Source: Alphaproteobacteria bacterium MarineAlpha10_Bin3 (GTDB lineage Bacteria > Pseudomonadota > Alphaproteobacteria > UBA8366 > GCA-2717185). From it: DNA of 5,293 nt. The position numbers were made by a program, and so were the translations under genes. The stretch spans positions 1 to 5,293 of the forward strand of contig PTKA01000138.1 of NCBI GenBank assembly GCA_002937525.1. Direction: 5' to 3'. The notes below the pieces were generated by a model that worked only from the letters and a program-made list of their open reading frames with translations, was not told where the DNA came from and made no database searches. Shown here in pieces: positions 1 through 5,198 of the stretch (position 1 is its first letter; each line of letters starts with the position of its first letter).

Positions 1-411
1 CAGCTCGTGGTCGTCGGGCAGCGCCGAGGGAGCCGGCGGCTCGGGCTCCGGCGCCTTGGGTACCGCCACGCGCTCGGTCTCCAGCCCCTTGATAAGGCTG
101 TCGTGGACGGCCAGCAGGTCGTCCAGCAGGGCACGGGTTTCGCCGGCGTCGTATTGAATGGATTCCAGGCCGTGCTCCAGCGCGCGCACCACTTTCGGGC
201 TCAGGTCGCGCAGCTTTTCCAGATCCGCCGGAGCGCGGTGGGGCATCACGCTCCACACCAGCGCGTCCACCACCTTGGCGTAGCGGCGCCAGGTGTCGCT
301 GTCCTCGCCCTGGCGCAGCCAGGTCAGGTAGAGCACCTGCTGCCAGCCCTGGCGCAGCAGGCGCACCGCCACGTCCGGCACCTGGCGGCCGGCCGATGAA
401 AGGGCCGAATT
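1..411 (-). CDS. DUF1631 family protein, internal fragment (partial at both ends)
   Basis: Read on the minus strand, the frame is open from the EcoRI site at 407-412 through the left edge of the window, giving about 137 residues. It begins NSALSSAGRQVPDVA and includes VRLLRQGWQQVLYLTWLRQG, EDSDTWRRYAKVVDALVWSV, a leucine-rich helical stretch (LRDLSPKVVRALEHGLESI) and a Pro/Glu-rich linker near the left edge. From memory, the pattern 'GW..VL.L..LR.GEDS..W......VD.L.WSV.P' is typical of the long (roughly 700-residue) DUF1631 proteins of pseudomonads and relatives, just before their C-terminal domain. Their function is unknown, and old database names such as 'thymidine phosphorylase' are unsupported. 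An ATG at 414-412 (and another at 471-469) lies in frame, but it sits on the other side of the junction, in sequence that codes for an E1 alpha subunit on the opposite strand. I therefore treat the gene as cut at the EcoRI site rather than starting there. Codons are strongly G/C-ending. The family call is fairly sure; its exact position within the protein is less so. Confidence 0.7.
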
Positions 412-412
412 C
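407..412. other. EcoRI site GAATTC marking a probable chimeric junction
   Basis: GAATTC lies exactly where coding potential switches from a minus-strand DUF1631 fragment (left) to a plus-strand E1 alpha C-terminus (right). Neither gene is complete at this point: the DUF1631 frame lacks its N-terminal bulk, and the E1 alpha frame lacks roughly its first 250-300 residues. The plus frame of E1 alpha runs into stops at 329-331 and earlier, with no E1-like sequence to the left. A natural rearrangement would not be expected to break exactly at a cloning-enzyme site, so joining of two unrelated EcoRI fragments is the simplest reading. Confidence 0.65.
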
Positions 413-604
413 ATGGAACATGACCCGATGCGGATCGCCCGCCGGTTCCTGATCGAAAACGATGTCGCCATGGCCGATATCGACGCGGTGGAAACCGCTG
501 CCGGCGACGAAATGGCGGTGGTCTACGACACGGCCAAAGACAGCGCCTGGCCGGCGGCCGAACTTGCCGCCCGCGACGTGCAAGATATCGGAGGCCCGGC
601 ATGA
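407..604 (+). CDS. ThDP-dependent 2-oxoacid/acetoin dehydrogenase E1 alpha subunit, C-terminal fragment
   Basis: About 65 residues remain, reading EFMEHDPMRIARRFLIEN and ending AARDVQDIGGPA before TGA at 602-604. E1 alpha subunits of the pyruvate, branched-chain and acetoin dehydrogenases normally end this way: an acidic residue with 'DP' and a following amphipathic helix, a short 'D-IDAVE' helix with acidic/Ala-rich continuation (DEMAVVYDTAKDSAWPAAEL), then a terminal 'DV'. Immediate linkage to a full E1 beta gene makes the identity firm despite the short length. The ThDP-binding GDG...N part of the subunit is missing because the gene is cut at the EcoRI site at 407-412. An ATG at 413-415 immediately after the site is therefore an internal methionine, not a start. 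In the source organism E1 alpha and E1 beta would form an alpha2beta2 heterotetramer that decarboxylates a 2-oxoacid (or cleaves acetoin). The stop overlaps the next start as ATGA (601-604), indicating translational coupling. Confidence 0.8.
   Translation, partial: EFMEHDPMRIARRFLIENDVAMADIDAVETAAGDEMAVVYDTAKDSAWPAAELAARDVQDIGGPA
590..594 (+). promoter_or_regulatory. Ribosome binding site for E1 beta
   Basis: GGAGG lies six bases before the ATG at 601, inside the last codons of E1 alpha. It fixes the E1 beta start at the ATGA overlap rather than at the nearby internal ATG at 610. Confidence 0.75.
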
Positions 605-1575
605 GCAAGATGAGCTACCGCGATGCGTCCTTGGCCGCGTTGCACGAGGAAATGCGCCGCGACCCGGCGGTCTGGGCGCTGGGCGAGGATATCGCCGATG
701 GCGGCGTCTTCGGGCAGTATCATGGCCTGATCGAGGAGTTCGGGGCGTCCAGGATCGTCAGCACGCCGATCTCGGAATCCTGCATCATGGGGGCGGCGGT
801 CGGCGCCGCCATGGTCGGAACCCGGCCCATCGTGGAATTGCGCTTCGCCGATTTCGCGCTCTGCGCCATGGATGAGATGATCAATCAGGCGGCCAAGGCG
901 CGCTATATGTTCGGCGGCCAGGCGCGGGTGCCGGTGGTGATCCGCCAACCGGTCGGCATGTGGCGGTCATCGGCCGCGCAGCATTCGCAGTCGCTGGAAT
1001 CCTGGTATGTGCATGTGCCGGGGCTGGTCGTGCTGGCGCCCGGCACGCCGGCCGACAACCGCGGTTTGCTGAAGGCGGCGATCCGCTGCGACGATCCGGT
1101 GATCTATATGGAGCACAAGGATAGCTGGGACATGACGGGCGAGGTTCCCGACGACGACGACGAAGTCACGCCCATCGGCGTCGCCCGGATCGACCGGCCC
1201 GGCGACGATGTGACGATCGTTACCTGGTCGGGCGCATTACAGGTCGCGCGCCAGGCCGCCGACGCGGCGGCGGATAAGGGAATTTCGGCCGAAATCGTCG
1301 ATCTGCGCAGCCTGTGGCCCTGGGACCAGGATGCGGTGTTCGGTTCGGTGGAAAAGACCGGGCGGCTGCTGGTCATGCATGAAGCGGTCAAGGTGTGCGG
1401 CTTCGGCGCCGAGATCGCGGCCACGGTGACCGAAACCATGGGCGATGCGCTGCGCTCGCCGGCGCGGCGGCTGGGCGCGCCACGTATCCCGATCCCCTAT
1501 GCCCCGCCGCTGGAAGATTTATGCCGCGTGCGCGTGGCCGATGTGATGACGATTTTCGAGGAGATGAAGCTATGA
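601..1575 (+). CDS. ThDP-dependent 2-oxoacid/acetoin dehydrogenase E1 beta subunit
   Basis: This complete 324-residue protein has the usual length for an E1 beta subunit (about 320-340). The N-terminal pyrimidine-binding domain (about 1-175) shows WALGEDIADGG (26-35), the hallmark TPISES (55-60) with Glu58, the predicted activating acid for ThDP, then GAAVGAAMVGTRPIVELRF, NQAAKARYMFGGQ and RSSAAQHSQSLESW (122-135) with the conserved His128. The C-terminal transketolase domain (about 195-324) contains VDLRSLWPWD (233-242), HEAVKVCGFGAEIA (260-273) and a Pro-rich IPIPYAPPLE (296-305). The block RYMFGGQA...AAQHSQSLE resembles acetoin-dehydrogenase-type (AcoB) proteins, while 'PWD' also occurs in branched-chain E1 beta, so the substrate is left open. 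It should pair with the E1 alpha encoded just upstream, each active site lying between alpha and beta. ATGA overlaps at both ends (601-604 and 1572-1575) place it in the middle of a coupled operon. No E2 or E3 gene follows, which is unusual for such a locus. Confidence 0.9.
   Translation: MSKMSYRDASLAALHEEMRRDPAVWALGEDIADGGVFGQYHGLIEEFGASRIVSTPISESCIMGAAVGAAMVGTRPIVELRFADFALCAMDEMINQAAKARYMFGGQARVPVVIRQPVGMWRSSAAQHSQSLESWYVHVPGLVVLAPGTPADNRGLLKAAIRCDDPVIYMEHKDSWDMTGEVPDDDDEVTPIGVARIDRPGDDVTIVTWSGALQVARQAADAAADKGISAEIVDLRSLWPWDQDAVFGSVEKTGRLLVMHEAVKVCGFGAEIAATVTETMGDALRSPARRLGAPRIPIPYAPPLEDLCRVRVADVMTIFEEMKL
1558..1563 (+). promoter_or_regulatory. Ribosome binding site that decides the start of the ThDP enzyme gene
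   Basis: GAGGAG ends eight bases before the ATG at 1572, within the last codons of E1 beta. It supports 1572 as the start. The frame stays open upstream to an ATG at 1395, but that extension is an Arg/Gly-rich shadow of the E1 beta coding sequence. Confidence 0.75.
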
Positions 1576-3323
1576 GCGCGCCGACCGACGACAATATTAC
1601 CCGCAATATGAATGGCGGCGAGGCGCTGGCCGAGATGCTGCAAGCGCATGGCGTCGAGCTGATGTGCGGCATGGGCGGGTTCCAGCTTTTGCCGTTCTAC
1701 GAAGCGGTGCGCGGGCTTGGCCTCAACCACAACCTCATCAACGATGAGCGCTGCGGCGTCTTCATCGCCGACGCCTATGCGCGGGTGACCGGCAAGCCCG
1801 GCGTCTGCGATGCGACATTGGGGCCGGGTGCGACCAACCTGGTCACCGGGCTGGTCGAATCGCTGAATGCCGGGGTGCCCCTGGTCGTGCTGACCGGCGA
1901 CGCCAACCGCGAACACGCCTGGAAGAACATGACCCAGGAATGCCGCCAGGTCGATATCCTCACCCCGGCGGTGAAGGAATTGATCCGTATCGAGGACGGC
2001 CGCCGGATCCCCGAACTGGTGCGCCGCGCCTTTGCCGTGGCGACCAGCGGCCGGCCCGGCCCGGTCCTGCTCGATATTCCAGAAGACGTCTGCCATGGGA
2101 CCTATGATTTCACCGCCGAAGATTTCTGGATCGACCCTCAAAGCACCGCAATCCCCAACCGGCGCGCGCGCCCCGCCGCCGACGATATCGCCCGCGCCGC
2201 CGCCCTGCTGGCCAAGGCCGAACGACCGTTGCTTCTGGTCGGCGGCGGCATCCATCTGTCCCAGGCCTATGACGCCCTGGCGGACTTCGCCGAGGCGCTG
2301 AACATACCGGTTGCCCATACGATGAGCGGCAAGGGCGGGCTGGCCTGCATCCATCCGCTGTCGGCCGGCATATTCGGGCGCTATACCCGGATCGCCAACG
2401 ACTTGATTGCATCGTCGGATTGCCTGATGGCGGTCGGCTGCAAGCTGGGCGAAATCGCCACCAAACGCTTCCAGTTGCTGCCCGGCGGCACGCCGTTGAT
2501 CCAGCTCGATGTCCTGGCCGAGGAACTTGGCCGCACGACCCGTATCGACGTCGGCCTGTGCGGCGATGCGGGGGAGGGGTTGCGCGCCCTTTTGGCCGAG
2601 TTGTCGGACAGCGCGCAGCGCCAGCATGTAGCGCGCGCCGATTATGTCGCCGAACTGCCGGTGCGCATGAAAGCCTGGCTCGACGAAGCGGCCGAACGGC
2701 TGCATTCAAAGGAACGGCCGATCAATGTCGCGCGGATGATCCACGAATTGAACAACGTCATGCCGGCTAAATCGGTGCTGGTCGCCGATGGCGGGTTTTC
2801 CGGCCACTGGACCGGGTTGCTCTACGACACCAAGATCGCCGGCCGCAGCTATGTCGCCGACCGGGGGCTGGCGTCGATCGGCTATGGTCTGCCGGGCGCC
2901 ATCGGGGCGCAGCTCGGCGCGCCGGACCGGCCGGTCGTCGGCATGACCGGCGATGGCGGCTTCAATATGGTGATCGGCGAGCTGGAAACCGCGCGGCGGA
3001 TGAAGGCCGGGGTGACCATCCTGGTCGTCAACAACGCGGCGTCGGGCTATGTGAAGGCGTTGCAACATGCCATGTATGGCGACGGTAATTACCAATCGAG
3101 CGACCTGATGGAGATGAATTACGCCGATGTCGCGCAATGTTTCGGTTGCCAGGGTATCCGCATCGAAGACCCAGACGATCTGGCCGGCGCGATCCGGACC
3201 GGGCTGGCGGAAACGACCCGCCCGACCGTCATCGACGTCGTGGTGACCCGCGATCCGGCCAAGATGCTGCCGGCGATCGACAGCCGGGTACTCAAGGTGG
3301 AAAAGGGCGACCGGCCGATTTAG
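1572..3323 (+). CDS. Acetolactate-synthase-like thiamine-diphosphate enzyme
   Basis: The product is 583 residues, normal for the acetohydroxyacid synthase/pyruvate decarboxylase-type superfamily (about 550-600). The N-terminal PYR domain (about 14-180) has GMGG in place of the usual FGxPG loop (33-36), the catalytic Glu59 in INDERCGVFIADAYAR (56-71), GPGATN (84-89) and TQE (121-123) near the position of the conserved Gln of acetolactate synthases. The central Rossmann-like domain (about 200-345) includes RPLLLVGGGIHLS (218-230). The C-terminal PP domain (about 385-565) carries RGLASIGYGLPGAIGA (431-446) and the ThDP/Mg motif GDGGF...NN (460-464 and 487-488). The enzyme should bind ThDP and act on a 2-oxoacid by decarboxylation or carboligation. 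FAD use, and whether it is a true acetolactate synthase, cannot be decided here. The gene starts in an ATGA overlap with E1 beta and its TAG overlaps the stop of the convergent downstream gene. No small regulatory subunit (IlvN type) is adjacent, arguing against a biosynthetic IlvB. Confident in superfamily, not substrate. Confidence 0.85.
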   Translation: MSAPTDDNITRNMNGGEALAEMLQAHGVELMCGMGGFQLLPFYEAVRGLGLNHNLINDERCGVFIADAYARVTGKPGVCDATLGPGATNLVTGLVESLNAGVPLVVLTGDANREHAWKNMTQECRQVDILTPAVKELIRIEDGRRIPELVRRAFAVATSGRPGPVLLDIPEDVCHGTYDFTAEDFWIDPQSTAIPNRRARPAADDIARAAALLAKAERPLLLVGGGIHLSQAYDALADFAEALNIPVAHTMSGKGGLACIHPLSAGIFGRYTRIANDLIASSDCLMAVGCKLGEIATKRFQLLPGGTPLIQLDVLAEELGRTTRIDVGLCGDAGEGLRALLAELSDSAQRQHVARADYVAELPVRMKAWLDEAAERLHSKERPINVARMIHELNNVMPAKSVLVADGGFSGHWTGLLYDTKIAGRSYVADRGLASIGYGLPGAIGAQLGAPDRPVVGMTGDGGFNMVIGELETARRMKAGVTILVVNNAASGYVKALQHAMYGDGNYQSSDLMEMNYADVAQCFGCQGIRIEDPDDLAGAIRTGLAETTRPTVIDVVVTRDPAKMLPAIDSRVLKVEKGDRPI

Positions 3324-4144
3324 GGCAACGACGCAATAATGCGCGCCGCGAACGCTTTTGTCGTGATGCCGGGTGCAGCACCGAGTGCGGCCGCGCGATC
3401 GTTCGCACGCGAAATCACGCCGTCTTCGTACAGCGACCGGGCGTCGCCGATGCGCGCGCTTTGCGCCGATACGGTGGCGGCGGGCACGCCGCGCGCATCC
3501 AGTGCCGGCAACCGGCTGAGCCCGGCTTGGTCGGCGCCGATGCCGGCGTCGCTGAACACGGCGGCCACGGCATCGTATTTCAAGGCGGTTTCCGGCCGGC
3601 CGCCCAAGGTCTGGCCATGCGATCCGACGATAAGGATACGGCTGCTGTCTTCGGGCACGATCAGAGACGCCGAATCCAGGCCCCATACTTCCGGCTCTCC
3701 CGCCTCTGCGCGCAGCATTATGCGGGTTTCGGTTTGATCGGGCGGCGTTACAGAGCTGTGCCGCGCCGCCGCCATGGCCGCCGCACAATCGGCGCAGGAT
3801 TGCCCCGGCGCACAGCCAAGTGCTGCCGCGGTCCGGTTGACATGGCTGACCGTGCCGCGCGCCATCATATCGGCGCCGTCGCCGATCCGCGCCGAAAGGT
3901 GAGAGATGGTCGCGGCGGCAACGCCGAGTTGGTCAAGATAGCCGAGGCCCGAAATCCCGGCCCGGTCCTTGCCGATGCCGGCATCGTTCAGGATCACCGC
4001 GCGCACGCCGCCCTTGGCCGCCAGATAGGCGGCGTAGACCGCGCCGTGCGATCCCGCCGCCACGACCCGGCCGCGATGTGCGGCGATCAGGTGGGTGATG
4101 CTGTCGAGGGCGACGGCGTCTTGAGAGTGCGGAATTTGCGGCAT
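3320..4144 (-). CDS. Uncharacterised protein made of two tandem GSHG/DAGIG/SARIGD modules
   Basis: I do not recognise this 274-residue protein as any named family. It is an internal duplication. Module 1 (about 10-124) and module 2 (about 153-268) both contain LDS (13 and 156), GSHG (31 and 174), DAGIG followed by D-AG-S (54 and 199), SARIGD (84 and 229) and AAALG-APG (106 and 251), in the same order with nearly the same spacing. A hydrophobic strand before GSHG and alternating strand/helix character suggest a small alpha/beta fold, possibly Rossmann-like, with GSHG as a ligand-binding turn; that is inference. No signal peptide or membrane segment is evident, so it is probably cytoplasmic. 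Module 1 alone has a Cys cluster (C111, C117, C120). I chose the ATG at 4144 because the frame upstream to an ATG at 4360 reads as Cys/Arg/Ser-rich non-coding sequence. The Shine-Dalgarno is weak (AGGCG just upstream). It is divergent from the Usp gene and convergent with the ThDP enzyme gene. Confidence 0.75.
   Translation of the reverse strand: MPQIPHSQDAVALDSITHLIAAHRGRVVAAGSHGAVYAAYLAAKGGVRAVILNDAGIGKDRAGISGLGYLDQLGVAAATISHLSARIGDGADMMARGTVSHVNRTAAALGCAPGQSCADCAAAMAAARHSSVTPPDQTETRIMLRAEAGEPEVWGLDSASLIVPEDSSRILIVGSHGQTLGGRPETALKYDAVAAVFSDAGIGADQAGLSRLPALDARGVPAATVSAQSARIGDARSLYEDGVISRANDRAAALGAAPGITTKAFAARIIASLP
3341..3688 (-). repeat. Module 2 of the protein-level internal duplication
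   Basis: This codes for residues about 153-268 of the 274-residue protein: WGLDSAS, then ILIVGSHG, DAGIGADQAGLS, SARIGD and AAALGAAPG. It matches module 1 motif for motif. The similarity is clear in protein but not at the DNA level, so the duplication is old. Confidence 0.7.
3773..4117 (-). repeat. Module 1 of the protein-level internal duplication
   Basis: This codes for residues about 10-124: VALDSIT, then VVAAGSHG, DAGIGKDRAGIS, SARIGD and AAALGCAPG. The offset to module 2 is 143 residues up to GSHG and 145 after it, so one small two-residue insertion in module 2 separates otherwise equal spacings. Only this copy carries the C-x5-C-x2-C cluster. Confidence 0.7.
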
Positions 4145-4239
4145 GGTCGCCTGACTATGGCTGGGTGGAAATCCAATGCTACGCGGCGCCGCCGCAAATG
4201 CAAAAAGAATATTTCCGCTGCTGCCTAAGGGCGAAATTC

Positions 4240-4257
4240 CGGTTCGGCGTCGAACCG
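4240..4257. promoter_or_regulatory. Perfect 7-bp inverted repeat in the divergent intergenic region
   Basis: CGGTTCG, a four-base loop GCGT, then CGAACCG form a perfect hairpin or dyad. It lies about 96 bases from the start of the minus-strand gene and about 100 bases from the Usp start. There is no T-run on either side, so it is not a typical intrinsic terminator. A regulator-binding dyad or mRNA leader hairpin is possible, but function is inferred from position only. Confidence 0.35.
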
Positions 4258-4273
4258 CCCGGCAGGACAGAAA

Positions 4274-4306
4274 TTGATTCCATACGCTTTCCACACAGCT
4301 TATTAT
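4274..4306 (+). promoter_or_regulatory. Weak candidate promoter for the universal stress protein gene
   Basis: TTGATT (4274-4279) and TATTAT (4301-4306) resemble -35 and -10 elements in the most AT-rich part of the 214-base gap between the two divergent genes. The 21-base spacer is too long for a standard housekeeping promoter, so either only the -10-like box is real or another sigma factor is used. The rest of the gap (4145-4358) shows no open frame that looks coding. Confidence 0.25.
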
Positions 4307-4347
4307 GGGGCAAGCAATAGCCTGGCTACCCGCGTTGACCGGAATTC

Positions 4348-4352
4348 GGAGG
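4348..4352 (+). promoter_or_regulatory. Ribosome binding site that decides the Usp start
   Basis: GGAGG lies six bases before the ATG at 4359, an ideal arrangement. It rules against the in-frame upstream ATG at 4305, whose extension (MGQAIAWLPALTG...) does not look like a Usp N-terminus. An EcoRI site (4342-4347) directly precedes it. Confidence 0.8.
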
Positions 4353-4358
4353 CGTAAC

Positions 4359-5198
4359 ATGAAGGCAATACTGATCCCGTTCGAAGAAAGCGATATTGTC
4401 GAATCGGTCCTTGAATCGGCGTGTTGCGTGGCCCGGCGTTTCGATGGTTATGTCGAAGGCGTCTATGTCCAGCCGGCGTTGCCGGCGATCGCCAGCGCCG
4501 ATGGATTCGGCGTCGTGACGCCGGCTTTCGTGGAAAAATACGAGCAAGAGGACAAGGCGCGCATCCAGCAGGCGCAGCTTTATTTCGAACAATTCTTCAG
4601 CCAGCGCGGTTTTTCCGACGCGGCCGCCGGCGCTCGACCCAGTGCGGTATGGCAGAATGTCGGGCCGACCGACGATTATGTCGGTCACCGGGGCCGTTTG
4701 TTCGATCTTGTCGTCGTCGGGCGGCCGATGCAAGGTGCGACGACGCCGACCATGCACACGCTGGAAGCGGCGTTGTTCGAGGCCGGCCGGCCGATATTGA
4801 TCGCGCCGCCAAACGCACCTTCTTCAATCGGCGAGACCGTGGTCATTGCCTGGAACGGCAGCACCGAAACCGCGCGGACCATTGCCTTCGCCCTACCGTT
4901 CCTGAAACAGGCGTCGAAGGTGATCGTCCTGTCGATCGAAGATTTTTCGGTGCCGGGACCGTCGGGCGAGGATGTGACGCGGCATCTTGGCTATAACGAT
5001 ATCGCGGCGAGCGCGATGACCGCCGATTCGGGAAACCGCTCGCCCGGCGAAGCGATGCTGGCCGAAGCAATGGCGCAGGGCGCGGATCTGTTGATAAAGG
5101 GCGCCTATACCCATAGCCGCCTGCGTCAGATGATCTTCGGCGGCGCGACCAACCATATTTTATCGTACACCGAATTGCCGGTCTTGATGGCCCATTAG
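4359..5198 (+). CDS. Universal stress protein, two tandem UspA domains
   Basis: This complete 279-residue protein has the usual length for a tandem-domain Usp (about 270-300). Domain 1 (about 1-150) opens with MKAILIPFEESD, continues with the strand-forming YVEGVYVQPALP (31-42) and a long charged helix (55-85), and ends in FDLVVVGRP (115-123) and RPILIAPP. Domain 2 (about 158-279) begins TVVIAWNGSTETARTI (160-175) and ends with GADLLIKGAY, GAYTHSRLRQMIFGG (248-262) and ELPVLMAH. The last block is the nucleotide-loop region of UspA domains, but the canonical G-x2-G-x9-G-[S/T] is altered: Thr251 replaces the second Gly and GG-A replaces G-[S/T]. ATP binding is therefore uncertain. As far as I recall, the 'GAYTHSRLRQ' variant is common in alphaproteobacterial tandem Usps. 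It is probably a cytoplasmic stress or energy-state responder; its role here is unknown. It is transcribed away from the duplicated-module gene and may share its control region. Confidence 0.88.
   Translation: MKAILIPFEESDIVESVLESACCVARRFDGYVEGVYVQPALPAIASADGFGVVTPAFVEKYEQEDKARIQQAQLYFEQFFSQRGFSDAAAGARPSAVWQNVGPTDDYVGHRGRLFDLVVVGRPMQGATTPTMHTLEAALFEAGRPILIAPPNAPSSIGETVVIAWNGSTETARTIAFALPFLKQASKVIVLSIEDFSVPGPSGEDVTRHLGYNDIAASAMTADSGNRSPGEAMLAEAMAQGADLLIKGAYTHSRLRQMIFGGATNHILSYTELPVLMAH

Noticed and set aside
7..399. Plus-strand open frame of 130 residues
   Set aside because: It is the antisense of the DUF1631 frame in the same codon register, His/Gln/Val-rich with no family resemblance.
411..608. 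Minus-strand 65-residue frame opposite E1 alpha
   Set aside because: Arg/Pro-rich shadow of the E1 alpha C-terminus.
523..948. Minus-strand 141-residue frame opposite the start of E1 beta
   Set aside because: Its composition is that of a GC-rich antisense shadow, while the plus strand is clearly E1 beta there.
1395..1571. N-terminal extension of the ThDP enzyme from an upstream ATG
   Set aside because: The 59 extra residues are Arg/Ala/Gly-rich and overlap well-conserved E1 beta. The start at 1572 has a Shine-Dalgarno and an ATGA overlap.
1497..2705. Long minus-strand frame of 402 residues
   Set aside because: Antisense to conserved ThDP-enzyme motifs with no recognisable domain; length alone is expected in high-GC DNA.
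2706..3788. Long minus-strand frame of 360 residues
   Set aside because: It spans the end of the ThDP enzyme gene and part of the duplicated-module gene in another frame, and is Arg/His-rich without motifs.
3137..4228. Plus-strand frame of 363 residues
   Set aside because: It overlaps the true ThDP enzyme end out of frame and lies antisense to the motif-bearing minus-strand gene; Arg-rich and low in recognisable structure.
4305..4358. Upstream ATG for the Usp gene
   Set aside because: It has no good ribosome binding site, and the ATG at 4359 has GGAGG at ideal spacing and gives a standard Usp N-terminus.
4145..4360. N-terminal extension of the duplicated-module protein to an ATG at 4360
   Set aside because: The extension is not coding-like, would run across the whole intergenic region and would overlap the Usp start.
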